Assembly (NCBI RefSeq): GCF_900155885.1
Contig: NZ_FTMB01000007.1
Coordinates: 124,001 to 188,000, forward strand
DNA length: 64,000 nucleotides
From: Rhizobium sp. RU20A
GTDB taxonomy: Bacteria; Pseudomonadota; Alphaproteobacteria; Rhizobiales; Rhizobiaceae
Direction: 5' to 3'
In this document: positions 1 to 10,048 of the stretch, piece by piece
Layout of the letters: each line of letters opens with the position of its first letter
Position numbering within the stretch: the stretch's first letter is position 1
Position numbers and translations under genes: made by a program
Notes under the pieces: model-generated
The model's input: only the letters and a program-made list of their open reading frames with translations
Told to the model about the DNA's origin: nothing
Databases searched by the model: none

Positions 1-123
1 CTGGGCGACCGGGCCGTCAGCGGCTTCGCGCTGCAGGAAGCCGAGGATCATGCCTACGGCCTTTTCGGCCTTCTCCGGGCTGATGCCGATATTTTCGACG
101 ACGCGGTTGACGAGTTCGCTCAC
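1..123 (-). CDS. Conserved hypothetical protein, N-terminal 41 residues only
   Basis: The gene runs off the left edge. Reading the minus strand from a GTG at 123 gives a start of (M)SELVNRVVENIGISPEKAE and an open frame to base 1. A clear GAGGAG ribosome binding site lies about 8 bases upstream, which supports the GTG. The visible part is a small helical segment with no catalytic motif. It resembles short conserved rhizobial proteins of unknown function, but I cannot name a family. The 296 bases between it and the next gene hold both divergent promoters, with nothing else recognised. Confidence 0.6.
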   Translation of the reverse strand, partial: MSELVNRVVENIGISPEKAEKAVGMILGFLQREAADGPVAQ

Positions 124-419
124 GGGTTTTCTCCTCGTAAATTGACGTTGACGTATGGGTAATTCATTCCGCTGCATCTGGCAATGTGGGGCCATCGACC
201 GCGGCGCGAAAATCAGCCGGAAGGATCCTGTCATCGAAGGCTGGCGGATGACACTTACCTGCGACATTTGCGCCGGCAGGATGGCTGGCTGGAGGGTCCC
301 GCGTCAATCCGCACAACGCTTGCCGACGGACAAAAGGACATGCCTTTCCAGCCGCTTTTCCTCTATAAGGGGGCGAACAGGCACGGGGCGCCGGCAGGAC
401 CGGCCGCACAGGGAGACGC

Positions 420-1982
420 ATGCGCATGCTCGAGGAAGGCAAGCTCTATATCGGAACCAGCCGCAAGCCGGACGATACGCTCAACAAGCCCGAATATCTG
501 GAGCTGAAGTTCGGCAACCGCCACGGCCTGATCACCGGCGCGACCGGTACCGGCAAGACGGTAACGCTCCAGGTGCTGGCCGAAGGCTTTGCGGCGGCCG
601 GCGTTCCGGTGTTCTGCGCCGACATCAAGGGCGACCTTTCCGGCATTTCTGCCATGGGCGAGCCGAAGGATTTTCTGCTGAAGCGCGCCGAGCAGATCGG
701 GCTTTCCGACTACGGCTTCAGCCAGTTCCCGGTGATCTTCTGGGATCTCTACGGCGAAAAGGGCCACCGCGTCCGCACCACCATGTCCGAGATGGGCCCG
801 CTGCTGCTCTCGCGCCTCATGAATGCCACGGATGCGCAGGAAGGCGTGCTCAACATTGCCTTCAAGATCGCCGACGAGGGCAACCTGCCCTTGCTCGACC
901 TCAAGGACCTGCAGGCGCTGCTCACCTATATGAGCGAGAACGCCTCGGCGCTGTCGGCCCAGTTCGGTCTCGTTTCCAAGGCCTCGGTCGGCTCGCTGCA
1001 GCGCGAGTTGCTGATCCTCGAGCAACAGGGTGCCCAGCACTTCTTCGGCGAGCCGGCGCTTGCCATTACCGACATCATGCGCACCGGCCATGACGGGCGC
1101 GGCGTGATTTCGGTGCTCGCGGCCGACAAGCTGATGATGAACCCGCGGCTCTACGCGACCTTCCTGCTTTGGCTGCTCTCCGAGCTCTTCGAGGAACTGC
1201 CGGAAGTGGGCGATCTCGACAAGCCGAAGCTGGTGTTCTTCTTCGACGAGGCGCATCTGCTCTTCAACGATGCGCCGAAGGTGCTGGTCGAGCGCGTCGA
1301 GCAGGTCGTGCGCCTCATCCGCTCCAAGGGCGTCGGCGTCTATTTCGTCACGCAGAACCCGCTGGATGTGCCGGAAACCATTCTCGCCCAGCTCGGCAAC
1401 CGGGTTCAGCATGCGCTGCGAGCCTATACGCCGCGCGAGCAGAAGGCAGTGAAGACGGCGGCGGACACCTTCCGGCCCAATCCGGATTTCGACTGCGCGA
1501 CCGTCATCACCACGCTCGGCACCGGCGAGGCCCTGGTCTCGACGCTGGAAGCCAAGGGTGCACCCTCGATGGTGGAGCGTACGCTGGTGCGCCCGCCGGA
1601 AGCCCGTGTCGGCCCGATCACCGAAGCCGAGCGCCAGCAGATTCTGTCGCAAAGCCCCGTCAGGGGCGTCTATGACGAGGACGTCGACCGGGAATCGGCC
1701 TACGAACTGTTGCAGGCCCGGGCCCAGAAGGCCGAGCAGGCCGCTCAGCTGGAGGCTGCCCGCGAGGCGGCGGAAGACGAGCGTGCCCAGGGCAGCCGCT
1801 GGACCCTGCCGGGCTTCGGCAATGACACGCCGGCGGAAACCGGCAGGACCACCCGCGGACGCGCCTCCGGCTACCAGCGCGAAACGATCGCCGAGGCGGC
1901 GATGAAGACGGTGGCGCGCACGGTGGCATCCTCGCTCGGCCGGGCTTTGATCCGCGGCATTCTCGGCAGTCTCAAGCGGTAA
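420..1982 (+). CDS. HerA-like ATPase, DUF853 (YjgR) family
   Basis: Predicted P-loop NTPase of the HerA/FtsK-like group, the family that includes E. coli YjgR; its cellular role is not established. Walker A is GATGTGKT at residues 40-47 and the Walker B region is [13 protein letters not shown] near residue 270. The stretch [14 protein letters not shown] near residue 310 is typical of the family's sensor region. The C-terminal 100 residues are charged and low in complexity, and the last 40 are helical. The length of 520 aa is normal for the family. GGGAGA precedes the ATG at 420. It is transcribed alone, convergent with the ohr-like gene. Confidence 0.88.
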   Translation: MRMLEEGKLYIGTSRKPDDTLNKPEYLELKFGNRHGLITGATGTGKTVTLQVLAEGFAAAGVPVFCADIKGDLSGISAMGEPKDFLLKRAEQIGLSDYGFSQFPVIFWDLYGEKGHRVRTTMSEMGPLLLSRLMNATDAQEGVLNIAFKIADEGNLPLLDLKDLQALLTYMSENASALSAQFGLVSKASVGSLQRELLILEQQGAQHFFGEPALAITDIMRTGHDGRGVISVLAADKLMMNPRLYATFLLWLLSELFEELPEVGDLDKPKLVFFFDEAHLLFNDAPKVLVERVEQVVRLIRSKGVGVYFVTQNPLDVPETILAQLGNRVQHALRAYTPREQKAVKTAADTFRPNPDFDCATVITTLGTGEALVSTLEAKGAPSMVERTLVRPPEARVGPITEAERQQILSQSPVRGVYDEDVDRESAYELLQARAQKAEQAAQLEAAREAAEDERAQGSRWTLPGFGNDTPAETGRTTRGRASGYQRETIAEAAMKTVARTVASSLGRALIRGILGSLKR

Positions 1983-2000
1983 GGCGCGTCCGGTCGCCGA

Positions 2001-2426
2001 TCACACAAGATTGACCTCGACCTCGTTCATCGTCCGCATCGCGTGGCTATAGGGGCAGACGATGTGGGCGGCGCGGGTCAGGCGTTCGGCGCGGGCGCTG
2101 TCGACGCCGGGCAGGCTGACGTCGAGGCGCACGGTGAGCCCGAAGCCGGCACCGTCGTCGCGCGGGCCCATGCCGACCTCGGCAGTGACGGTCGCATCGT
2201 CCGGCAACGGATTGCGATCGCGGGCGGCGACGAGGTGGAGCGCACCGAGGAAGCAGGCGGCATAGCCGGCCGCAAAGAGCTGTTCGGGATTGGTGCCCTC
2301 GGCGCCATCGCCGCCGAGTGCCCGCGGCACGGCCAGCGTGGCGGTGAACCGGCCGTCATCCGACGCAGCGCGGCCGTTGCGTCCGCCACCTTCGGCAAGA
2401 ACGCGGGTTCTGTAGGAAATGGGCAT
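2001..2426 (-). CDS. ohr: Organic hydroperoxide resistance protein (Ohr/OsmC family)
   Basis: Thiol peroxidase that reduces organic and fatty-acid hydroperoxides in the cytoplasm, using lipoylated or dithiol reductants. The 141 aa length fits Ohr. The peroxidatic cysteine lies in AAGYAACFLGAL and the resolving cysteine in HIVCPYSHA, and NPEQLFAAGYAACF is the family signature. A GGGAGG site precedes the start. OhrR, the usual MarR-type peroxide sensor, is not adjacent, so regulation cannot be read from the context. Ohr rather than OsmC is preferred because of the VCPYSHA motif and the length. Confidence 0.9.
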   Translation of the reverse strand: MPISYRTRVLAEGGGRNGRAASDDGRFTATLAVPRALGGDGAEGTNPEQLFAAGYAACFLGALHLVAARDRNPLPDDATVTAEVGMGPRDDGAGFGLTVRLDVSLPGVDSARAERLTRAAHIVCPYSHAMRTMNEVEVNLV

Positions 2427-2695
2427 GGCGGGACCTCCCTCAAGGGCGCGAGCCGGGGCGGGCCGCGCGGCTTCTGTCGAGAAGAATGCGCATTAGAATA
2501 GCCTGTTCCATCGCCATGGCATTTTCCTGCCCGTGCCCGCCTTCGATCTTGGATGGCGGTACGCGCGGCGTGCCCTTTCGCTTGTCAGGTCCGCGCGGCT
2601 GTTGCACAAATAGGGCACGCGCCGGCATGGTTCGGCCGCATCCGCGCACGGTCGGCGAAGAGAGCCGGCCGTTCGGGTCGGGGTGGGAGAAACGG

Positions 2696-4669
2696 GTGGT
2701 TTACGATCAGGCCTGGCGCCGATTCGGGCTCTTCACCGGTTGGATGTGCATCCTCATCGGTGCTTGCGTGCTGACCCTATGGATTGCGGCACCGGACTGG
2801 ACGGCGCTGGACTTTCCCGTGTTTTTCCAGATGAAGGCCAACACGGCGCTCTCCATGGTGGGCCTTGGAAGCGCCTGCCTTCTCATCCTCAAAAGACGGC
2901 GTCGCCCGGCGCTTTTCCTGCTCGTGCCGATCCTGCTTTTTGGCCTTGCCGCACTCTACCAGCACGTTTTCGTCGCCTCGCTTGGCATCGATCAGGTGCT
3001 TGTGTCCCGCACCTTCGAGAACAGCGTGGATGACCACGGGCGCATTCCGCCGAACACGGCGCTCTGTCTGGTGCTGACCAGCCTTGCCATGTTGCTGAGG
3101 GCGCTGCGGGCCCGCCCGGACTGGTGGCAGACAAGTCTTTCCTTCGTCTGTTTCACCATGACGGCAGCAGCGGTGATCGGCTACATGATCGCTCTCAACT
3201 CGGCCCAAGACTGGATTTCCGGCACGCGCATGTCGCTCCAGACGGCCGCCTGCTTCATGTGCCTCAACCTCACCTTCTCCTTTTATGGCTCGCCGCAGCT
3301 CGGCATCTACCGCTCCGTACTGGCCGGGCTGATGGCCGTCAGCACCTATATGATCCTGCTGGTCTTCACCTATGTCGAGCTCACCGAAATCGAGCAGCTC
3401 TACATGATGCCGCTCGAACTGGCGCCGGATCAGGCCAATCCACGCTTCACCCTCTCGGCGCTGGTCATCGTGACCGGCATCGTCTATGCGGCCCTGATCG
3501 CCTATCTCTTCGTTGCCTCGCGGCATGGCCGCCGCGTGCAGCGGGCGCTCTCCGACCAGCAGAGCCGATTCTCCGCGGTGGTCGATGCGGCGGCGGACGG
3601 CATCATCGTCATCAACAGTCGCGGCATCATCCTCAGCGTCAACCCGGCCTGTACGCGCCTTTTCGGCTATTCGTCCGCCGAACTGCTGGGCCAGAACATT
3701 TCGGTTCTCATGCCCGAGCCGCATCGCCGGGCGCATGATGGCTACCTTGCCGCCTATGAGCGCACGGGCATTGCCCGCGTCATCGGGTCCGGCCGGGAGG
3801 TGGAGGGGCGGCGCAAGGATGGCAGCCTCTTTCCGATCGATGCATCGGTTGTGAGGATCGACCTGCCCGACGGCACGCTCTACAGCGGCACGTTGCGCGA
3901 CATCTCCGAGCGGAAGGCGAGTGAGAGCGCCCTTCTGGCCGCCAATGCCGAGCTGGAAGAGTTCGCCTATCGCACCTCGCACGACCTTCGCGCGCCCATC
4001 GCATCGGCCATCGGCATGACCGCGATTGCCCGCGACATGCTGGCGCGGCAGGACATGGAGCGACTCGACGAGACGCTGCAACGGATGGAAACCGGCTTCT
4101 CCCGGCTCGACCATCTCATCCACAAGATCATGCTTCTGACACGCACCCGGCTGCTGGCCGAGGATGACGCAAAAGTTGCAATCGCGCCACTGGTCGCCGA
4201 CATTCTGGAAACGCTTAACCATACGGAGGGCTTTTCGTCGATAAGCTTTGCGGTCGCCATCGATCCAGAATTGACAATCCTCAACAAGCCCTCAAGAGTG
4301 GCAGTCGCACTCGCCAACCTGCTGTCGAATGCGATCAAGTATCGCGATCCGGCCGAGGCGCAGGCGAGCGTCGAGATCAGGGCCGCGCGCGTCGGGAAGA
4401 ATGTGGTCGTCACGATCGACGACAACGGCATCGGCATCGAGCCCGCACTGCGGACCAACCTCTTTCGCATGTTCGTGCGCATGGCGCCGGGCAATGCGGC
4501 GGGAAGCGGTCTGGGCCTCTACATTGTGAAGAAGAGTGTAGAGGCAATGGGGGGCAGCGTGGCGTACGAGCCACGCGAGAAGGGCAGCCGCTTCACGCTG
4601 GTTCTGCCCGACAGGGCAATGGAGGCCCGGACGCTACATGAAGATTCGTTCGATCCTGGTCGTGGATGA
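2696..4669 (+). CDS. Membrane PAS-domain sensor histidine kinase
   Basis: Sensor kinase of about 657 aa. Roughly eight hydrophobic segments fill the first 275 residues. A PAS/PAC domain follows (FSAVVDAAADGIIVIN, about 290-410), then a HisKA helix with the phosphoacceptor in SHDLRAPI (His429) and a HATPase domain with NLLSNAIKY, DDNGIGIE and GSGLGLYIVKK. I chose the GTG at 2696 because GGGAGA lies just upstream; the frame is open further back to 2486 but that extension is cysteine/proline-rich and unconserved-looking. Its 3' end overlaps the following response regulator by 32 bases, so the pair is almost certainly translationally coupled. The signal sensed is unknown. Confidence 0.88.
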   Translation: MVYDQAWRRFGLFTGWMCILIGACVLTLWIAAPDWTALDFPVFFQMKANTALSMVGLGSACLLILKRRRRPALFLLVPILLFGLAALYQHVFVASLGIDQVLVSRTFENSVDDHGRIPPNTALCLVLTSLAMLLRALRARPDWWQTSLSFVCFTMTAAAVIGYMIALNSAQDWISGTRMSLQTAACFMCLNLTFSFYGSPQLGIYRSVLAGLMAVSTYMILLVFTYVELTEIEQLYMMPLELAPDQANPRFTLSALVIVTGIVYAALIAYLFVASRHGRRVQRALSDQQSRFSAVVDAAADGIIVINSRGIILSVNPACTRLFGYSSAELLGQNISVLMPEPHRRAHDGYLAAYERTGIARVIGSGREVEGRRKDGSLFPIDASVVRIDLPDGTLYSGTLRDISERKASESALLAANAELEEFAYRTSHDLRAPIASAIGMTAIARDMLARQDMERLDETLQRMETGFSRLDHLIHKIMLLTRTRLLAEDDAKVAIAPLVADILETLNHTEGFSSISFAVAIDPELTILNKPSRVAVALANLLSNAIKYRDPAEAQASVEIRAARVGKNVVVTIDDNGIGIEPALRTNLFRMFVRMAPGNAAGSGLGLYIVKKSVEAMGGSVAYEPREKGSRFTLVLPDRAMEARTLHEDSFDPGRG

Positions 4670-5033
4670 CGACGAGAACGATCAGTTCATCTGCGAATAT
4701 ACAATCCATCGCTACGATCCGGAGATCGCGGTCCTGAAGGCCTATAACGGGCAGGAAGCGCTGGCCCTGTTGCGAACGACGACGCCGAGCGCCATCATCC
4801 TCGACATCAACATGCCGATCATGAACGGTTTCGAGTTTCTCGACCATTATGCGCGCGAATTCCAGGTGCACGCGCCCGTCGTGGCGATGCTGACGAGTTC
4901 CCATCTCGACGCCGATCGCCAGCGCGCGCTGGAGTACCGCTTCGTGCGCAGCTTCTTCCAGAAGCCCTTGAAGCAGCAGGACATCGCCGTGATGGCGCAG
5001 GTGCTAGAGGAAGAAATCGGCGGACGCGGCTGA
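4638..5033 (+). CDS. Single-domain response regulator (CheY-like)
   Basis: A receiver domain of 131 aa with no output domain. The acidic pocket is VVDDDEND (residues 8-15), the phosphoacceptor Asp56 is in IILDINMPIMNG, the switch Thr86 is in MLTSS, and the conserved Lys109 is in FFQKPLK. It starts inside the last codons of the histidine kinase gene, which identifies its probable partner. With no DNA-binding or enzymatic domain it must act by protein contact, as a phosphate shuttle or an allosteric partner. This class (often called Rcp1-like) is common next to PAS kinases that have few output clues. Confidence 0.9.
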   Translation: MKIRSILVVDDDENDQFICEYTIHRYDPEIAVLKAYNGQEALALLRTTTPSAIILDINMPIMNGFEFLDHYAREFQVHAPVVAMLTSSHLDADRQRALEYRFVRSFFQKPLKQQDIAVMAQVLEEEIGGRG

Positions 5034-5091
5034 CCGCGCCCGCCGTCGGGCGCGCGCGCATTGCCCCCAAGCCTCAAGGGCGCCCTCCCCG

Positions 5092-5877
5092 TCAGATGAC
5101 GAGGATCGGCGCTTTGCCGCGGACGCGATCGTAGAGATCGATGACATCCTGATTGAGCAGCCGCACGCAACCCGATGAGACGGCCTTGCCGATGGAGCGC
5201 CACTCCGGCGACCCGTGCAGGCGGTACAGCGTATCCTGCCCGTTCTGGAAGATATAGAGGGCGCGCGCGCCGAGCGGATTGGAAAGGCCGGGCTGCATGC
5301 CGCCATTGGCGGCGGAGTATTTGGCAAGCTCCGGCTGGCGGGCGATCATGCTGTCGGGCGGTGTCCAGCGCGGCCATTTCTGCTTCCACTGAATGACCCC
5401 GCGGCCCGACCAGGCAAAGCCGTCGCGCCCGATGCCGACGCCGTAGCGCATGGCGCTACCGCCCGACTGGATCAGGTAGAGGAAGCGATTGGAGGTATCG
5501 ACGATGATCGTCCCCGGGCGCTCGCCGAAGGGATCGGCAACTTCCTGCCGGTAAAAGCGCGGATCGATCTGCTGGTAGGGAACGGCCGGGATCGGGAAGC
5601 CATCATCCACAACGGGTCCGTAGATGGCGGCATATTGCGACGTCGCCGGCGGCAGTCCCGTATCGAGAGCCACGTCTTCGCCGACACGGCCCTCGATCAC
5701 GCCGCGATCGCTGCGATAGCCGGGCGGCGGCCCGTAGGGATCGCGGAACACCGGCGCGGTCTCGTAGACGAAACGCTCCGTGGTGGTCGATACGCAGCCG
5801 GCAAGGCCGAGGGAGGCGGCCGCAAGGCCGGTGAGGCGAAGGAAATTCCGCCTCGAAGTGTCTGATGGCAGGGTCAT
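5092..5877 (-). CDS. L,D-transpeptidase (YkuD domain), exported
   Basis: Periplasmic cell-wall enzyme predicted to make 3-3 peptidoglycan cross-links or to anchor lipoproteins. The N-terminus has a twin-arginine motif (TSRRNFLRL) and then a lipobox-like LGLAGC, so it may be a Tat-exported lipoprotein. The YkuD catalytic region is at the C-terminus, with HGSPEW and SSGCVRLLNQD supplying the catalytic His and Cys. With the chosen ATG at 5877 the product is 261 aa. An in-frame ATG at 5967 would add 30 arginine-rich residues and is less likely because it would push the signal inward. Convergent with the response regulator. Confidence 0.88.
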   Translation of the reverse strand: MTLPSDTSRRNFLRLTGLAAASLGLAGCVSTTTERFVYETAPVFRDPYGPPPGYRSDRGVIEGRVGEDVALDTGLPPATSQYAAIYGPVVDDGFPIPAVPYQQIDPRFYRQEVADPFGERPGTIIVDTSNRFLYLIQSGGSAMRYGVGIGRDGFAWSGRGVIQWKQKWPRWTPPDSMIARQPELAKYSAANGGMQPGLSNPLGARALYIFQNGQDTLYRLHGSPEWRSIGKAVSSGCVRLLNQDVIDLYDRVRGKAPILVI

Positions 5878-6135
5878 GAAAGCATTGGGTCCAATAGGCG
5901 GTCCGGTCCGGCAACGGTCTGAGGCGTATCGCCGGCGCCTCGCCCGTTTTCCGGATTCTGGGTTCATGTGCCTTTCTGGCGCCTGCCTTAGCAGCGCGCG
6001 CCGCAAGGATTGTCCAAGGCCAGAATGACACGGTTCGAAAATGCGCAGATGCAGCAATTGTTCCACATATCCGGCCGAACTGTGGCACGGCGCGCTTTTG
6101 CGAACCTGTCGAACCGGGTGATGACGGCGGAGGCG

Positions 6136-8427
6136 TCAGACCGGCGAGCGACCGGCAGGAGCGGTGGCGAGACGGGCGGCAAGCGCATCTGCGGCCATGG
6201 GACGGCCGACGAGGTAGCCCTGGATCTGCTGGCAGCCGATACCGCGCAGGAAGGCAAGTTGCTCCTGCGTTTCCACCCCTTCCGCGATCACGTCGATCTC
6301 CAGCGCATGGGCGAGCGAGACGATGGCCGAGGCGATGGCTTCGCCGTCACGATCACCGGGAATGTCCGCGATGAAGGAGCGGTCGATCTTCAACCGGTCG
6401 ACCGGGAAACGCTTGAGGGCGGCGAGGCTCGAATAGCCGGTGCCGAAATCGTCGATGGCGAGGCCGACGCCGAGATCTTCCAGGGCGCACATGGTGTCGA
6501 TGGCGCGCGCCACATCCTGCATGATGAGGCTTTCGGTCAGTTCCAGCTCGAGATATCGGGCATCGAGGCCCGTTTCGCCCAGCACCTCGGCGACCCGGAG
6601 CACCCAGTCGGCAGCGGCAAATTGCGGGGCGGAGACGTTGACCCCGATGGTGATGGGTTTCAGGCCCGCCGCCTGCCAGGCCCGGTTCTGGCGGCAGGCT
6701 TCGATGAGTACCCATTCACCCAGTTCGCCGATCAGGCCCGCCTCTTCGGCAAGCGGAATGAAGTCGGAGGGCGGCACGATGCCGTGCTCGGGATGGCGCC
6801 AGCGCACCAGCGCTTCGGCGGCCTTGATCTCGCCGCTCTCGAGGCAGATCTGCGGCTGATATTCGAGGAAGAGCTGGTTCGTCGCCAGCGCTTCGCGCAG
6901 TTCCTCGCGGCGCGACAGGCGGCTCAGCGTGCGAGTGTCGATCTCCTGCGTGAAAAGCTGGAGATTGTTGCGGCCATTGTCCTTGGCGCGGTACATGGCG
7001 ACGTCGGCATTGGCCAGCAGTTCGTCGGCGGTGCGGCCGTGCAGCGGATAGCAGGCCATGCCCATGCTGCAGGTGACCTGCAGGGTGCGGCCATCCAGCG
7101 TGACCGGCGCCGACATGGAAACGCGGATCGCTTCCAGCCGGGCCGCGGCTGCGGCGGGATCCATCGCGAGGTCGGACAGGAGAATGATGAACTCGTCGCC
7201 GCCGAGCCGCACGACGAGATCGCTGGCATGGACGCGCGCCTTGGCACGGCTGGCGATCGTGCGCAGCAACTGGTCCCCGGCCTTGTGACCGAGGCTGTCG
7301 TTGATCATCTTGAAATTGTCGATGTCGAGGAAGGCGCAGGCCACCATGGTGCCACCGGCAGCGGCGGCTTCGATGATGTCGCCGATGCGTTCATCGAAAT
7401 ACTGGCGGTTGGCGAGGCCCGTCAGCGGATCGTGCAGGGCCATGTGCCGGATCTTCTCCTCCGCCTTTTTGCGCATGATCGCGATGGCGGCGAGGTTGGC
7501 GGCAAAGGTGATGAGATCGATCTGCTTGCGGTCCGGCAGGCCCGCCGTCGGGGAATAGAGCGCGAAGGTGCCCAGCACCTCGCCATGGTGCGAGCGCATC
7601 GGCATCGACCAGCAGGCGCGGAAACCGTAGGTCAGCGGCGCGAAGCGAAACGGCTCCCAGAGCGGATCGGTGAGCGTATCGGCGACGAAGACCGGCTCGC
7701 CCGTGTAGGCCGCCGTGCCGCAACTGCCGACGGCCGGGCCGATCTCGATCCCGTCGATGGCGCGCACATAGTCGGGGTGGAGCCCCGCTTCCGGCCCCAC
7801 CGTCAGGTGCTGCCCGTCCGGCGCCATGAAAAGCACAGAGGGAATGACGTGTGGATGGTATTCCTTGAAGAAGCCGAAGAGGGCCTGGAACAGCGTGTCG
7901 AGCGAACCGCCCTTGGCCACCATCTCCAGGAGGGCGGCCTGGCCGATCAGTTGCCGCTCGGCGCGCTTCCTCGTGGTGATGTCGCGGGCGATGCCGACGA
8001 GACCGATGACCTCGCCATCGGACGCGCGCAGCGGCGCACGCGAGACGGTCAGCCAGCGCGCCCCGCCATGATGGGAGATCGATGGCTCTTCGCTGTCGAG
8101 GCTGGAGATGCCCCGCTCCATGAGGTCCTGCTCCAGCGCATGGATCATGGTGGAGATTTCGCCAGGGTAGAGTTCGATGTCGGTTTTGCCGATCAGCTCG
8201 TCCGCGTGGTCAAAACCCGCATCCTCGATGGTGACGCGGTTGCCGTAGAGAATGCGGCCTTGCCGGTCCTTGGCGAAGACATAGTCGGGAAACTGGTCAA
8301 GCATGGTTTCGAGCAGGTGCTGACGGGCGGCGACGGTCGGTCCGGACGCATTGCCCTCCACCACCGGAGCGGTGGCAGCCGTTGCCGGCCGGCGGGGCGG
8401 CAAACGCTTTACAGGGGTGTTTGTCAT
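6136..8427 (-). CDS. PAS-GAF-GGDEF-EAL cyclic-di-GMP signalling protein
   Basis: A 763 aa cytoplasmic protein with an N-terminal PAS domain (about 35-155), a GAF domain (about 170-320), a GGDEF domain with the canonical RLGGDEFIILL motif (about residue 410) and a C-terminal EAL domain with AEALVRW, IDDFGTGYSSL, KIDRSFI and AEGVETQEQ. Both catalytic motifs look intact, so it could make and degrade c-di-GMP; which dominates cannot be told. The ATG at 8427 has AGGAT upstream and avoids a non-conserved 23-residue extension. No membrane segment is seen. It is divergent from the Tat repeat protein across 127 bases. Confidence 0.92.
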   Translation of the reverse strand: MTNTPVKRLPPRRPATAATAPVVEGNASGPTVAARQHLLETMLDQFPDYVFAKDRQGRILYGNRVTIEDAGFDHADELIGKTDIELYPGEISTMIHALEQDLMERGISSLDSEEPSISHHGGARWLTVSRAPLRASDGEVIGLVGIARDITTRKRAERQLIGQAALLEMVAKGGSLDTLFQALFGFFKEYHPHVIPSVLFMAPDGQHLTVGPEAGLHPDYVRAIDGIEIGPAVGSCGTAAYTGEPVFVADTLTDPLWEPFRFAPLTYGFRACWSMPMRSHHGEVLGTFALYSPTAGLPDRKQIDLITFAANLAAIAIMRKKAEEKIRHMALHDPLTGLANRQYFDERIGDIIEAAAAGGTMVACAFLDIDNFKMINDSLGHKAGDQLLRTIASRAKARVHASDLVVRLGGDEFIILLSDLAMDPAAAAARLEAIRVSMSAPVTLDGRTLQVTCSMGMACYPLHGRTADELLANADVAMYRAKDNGRNNLQLFTQEIDTRTLSRLSRREELREALATNQLFLEYQPQICLESGEIKAAEALVRWRHPEHGIVPPSDFIPLAEEAGLIGELGEWVLIEACRQNRAWQAAGLKPITIGVNVSAPQFAAADWVLRVAEVLGETGLDARYLELELTESLIMQDVARAIDTMCALEDLGVGLAIDDFGTGYSSLAALKRFPVDRLKIDRSFIADIPGDRDGEAIASAIVSLAHALEIDVIAEGVETQEQLAFLRGIGCQQIQGYLVGRPMAADALAARLATAPAGRSPV

Positions 8428-8554
8428 CGGCCATCCTATGCTCGCGTCCCGGTCCGGGACGATCGCGTGTCGTCGGTCTCTGCATCCGTTGCTCAAGATC
8501 GGTATAGCGGGAATGTGTTACGCTTGACTGAACCAGAACGGGAAAACCTTGCCT

Positions 8555-9922
8555 ATGTCGGCTTATGATACGCCACGCCTGACCCGCCGGCAGATGTTTC
8601 GCGTGCTGATCGCGCTGCCCGTGGCGGCGGCCTTTGCTGAGGTGGCCCGATCCCAAACCGTGCCCGGCCTTCGGGGCGCGCTGGATGCAGGGGCTGCCGG
8701 CATCCGGCCGGCTGCTTCCGAAGACCAGGGCCCGGCCCTTCAGGCGCTGCTGGAGACGGCAGCGCAGCGCGGCGATCCCGTCTACCTGCCGCCCGGCGAC
8801 TACCGTGTGGGGCGCCTTGCCCTGCCGGATGGCACCGTGCTGACCGGCGCCGGAGCGGCAAGCCGCCTTCTTGCGACGGGCGAGGGCCCTGCCCTTCTCG
8901 CACAAGGGGCCGCGCGCATCACGCTGTCCGGCCTCGCCGTGCTCGCGCCCGCAGACGCGGCAAGACCCGGCGTCGTGCGCATGGCCGAGATCGGCGCCGT
9001 CACGATGCGCGACTGCCTTATCGATGGCGGAGCCGGGCATGGGCTGTCGCTCGAAGGCTGCGGCGGGCGGATCGAGGCCAACACGCTGACCCGGGCCGCC
9101 GGCGCCGGGCTCTACGCCGTCGACAGCAAGGGGCTTTCGATCATCGGCAACACGGTCAGCGACTGTGGCAATGGCGGCATCCTCGTGCATCGTTTCGCGC
9201 CCGGCGAGGATGGCACGCTGATCAGCGGCAACCGGGTGGAACGCACGGGCGCAACCGATGGCGGCACGGGGCAGAACGGCAACGGCATCAATGTCTATCA
9301 GGCCCACGGCGTGGTGGTGACGGGCAACCATGTCAGCGGCTCGGCCTTTTCCGCCATCCGCTCGAATGGCGGCTCGGGCGTCATCATCACCGCCAACCAG
9401 TGCCTCGACAGCGGCGAAACGGCGATCTACAGCGAATTTTCCTTCGTCGCCGCCGTGATCTCCGACAACCAGGTGGACGGCGCCGCCAACGGCATCCTCG
9501 TCGTCAACCTCGACGAAGGCGGCCGGATCGCGACCGTTTCGGGCAACATCGTCCGCAACCTGACGACACGCGGGCCCTATCGCCACGAAGGCGCCGGCTT
9601 CGGCATCGGCATTGCGGCCGAAGCCGATACGGCGATCACCGGCAATGTGATCGAGGGCGCGCCGAAATGGGGCATCATGCTCGGCTGGGGCCCCTTCCAG
9701 CGTAACCTGACCGTCACCGGCAACGTGGTGCGGGAGGCCGGAACCGCCGTGGCTGTCTCAGTCGTCGAAGGGGCCGGCGCGGCGCTGATCGCCAGCAACA
9801 TCCTTGCGTGCCGCGAAGCCGCCATTCGCGGCTACCGCTGGAACGAGGCGGTGACAGGTGACCTGATCGACGGCGCGGACGGCTTTTCCATGCTGACGGT
9901 GACGGGGAACCGGCGGGGCTGA
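8555..9922 (+). CDS. Tat-exported right-handed parallel beta-helix repeat protein (TIGR03808-like)
   Basis: About 455 aa. The start carries a twin-arginine signal (RLTRRQMFRVLIALPVAAAF). The rest is a repetitive Asn/Gly-rich sequence with regularly spaced ITGN, VSGN and ISGN turns, as in pectate-lyase-like right-handed beta-helices. It matches the description of the TIGR03808 family (twin-arginine-translocated repeat proteins of unknown function found mainly in Rhizobiales). No polysaccharide-lyase active site is obvious. The ATG at 8555 is preferred over a TTG at 8549; GGGAA lies about ten bases upstream. Probably periplasmic. Confidence 0.82.
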   Translation: MSAYDTPRLTRRQMFRVLIALPVAAAFAEVARSQTVPGLRGALDAGAAGIRPAASEDQGPALQALLETAAQRGDPVYLPPGDYRVGRLALPDGTVLTGAGAASRLLATGEGPALLAQGAARITLSGLAVLAPADAARPGVVRMAEIGAVTMRDCLIDGGAGHGLSLEGCGGRIEANTLTRAAGAGLYAVDSKGLSIIGNTVSDCGNGGILVHRFAPGEDGTLISGNRVERTGATDGGTGQNGNGINVYQAHGVVVTGNHVSGSAFSAIRSNGGSGVIITANQCLDSGETAIYSEFSFVAAVISDNQVDGAANGILVVNLDEGGRIATVSGNIVRNLTTRGPYRHEGAGFGIGIAAEADTAITGNVIEGAPKWGIMLGWGPFQRNLTVTGNVVREAGTAVAVSVVEGAGAALIASNILACREAAIRGYRWNEAVTGDLIDGADGFSMLTVTGNRRG

Positions 9923-10048
9923 TCTCCACCCGCGCCGATCCATCACGCTTTTTCATGCTTTTTCATGGGCATCAGGACCGGCGAGCGCTTTGTCCCGCGA
10001 GGCTTGCGCTCTACCTTCTGCCGTGAACCCGAAGAGAGGATAACACTC

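Noticed and set aside
6010-8568. Plus-strand open frame of 852 codons opposite the PAS-GAF-GGDEF-EAL gene
   Set aside because: The minus strand encodes intact catalytic motifs throughout; the plus-strand translation has biased composition and no family features.
9941-9968. Tandem CTTTTTCATG repeats upstream of the first GST
   Set aside because: Only two copies of a short unit (TTTTTCATG); too short to call a repeat element or operator.
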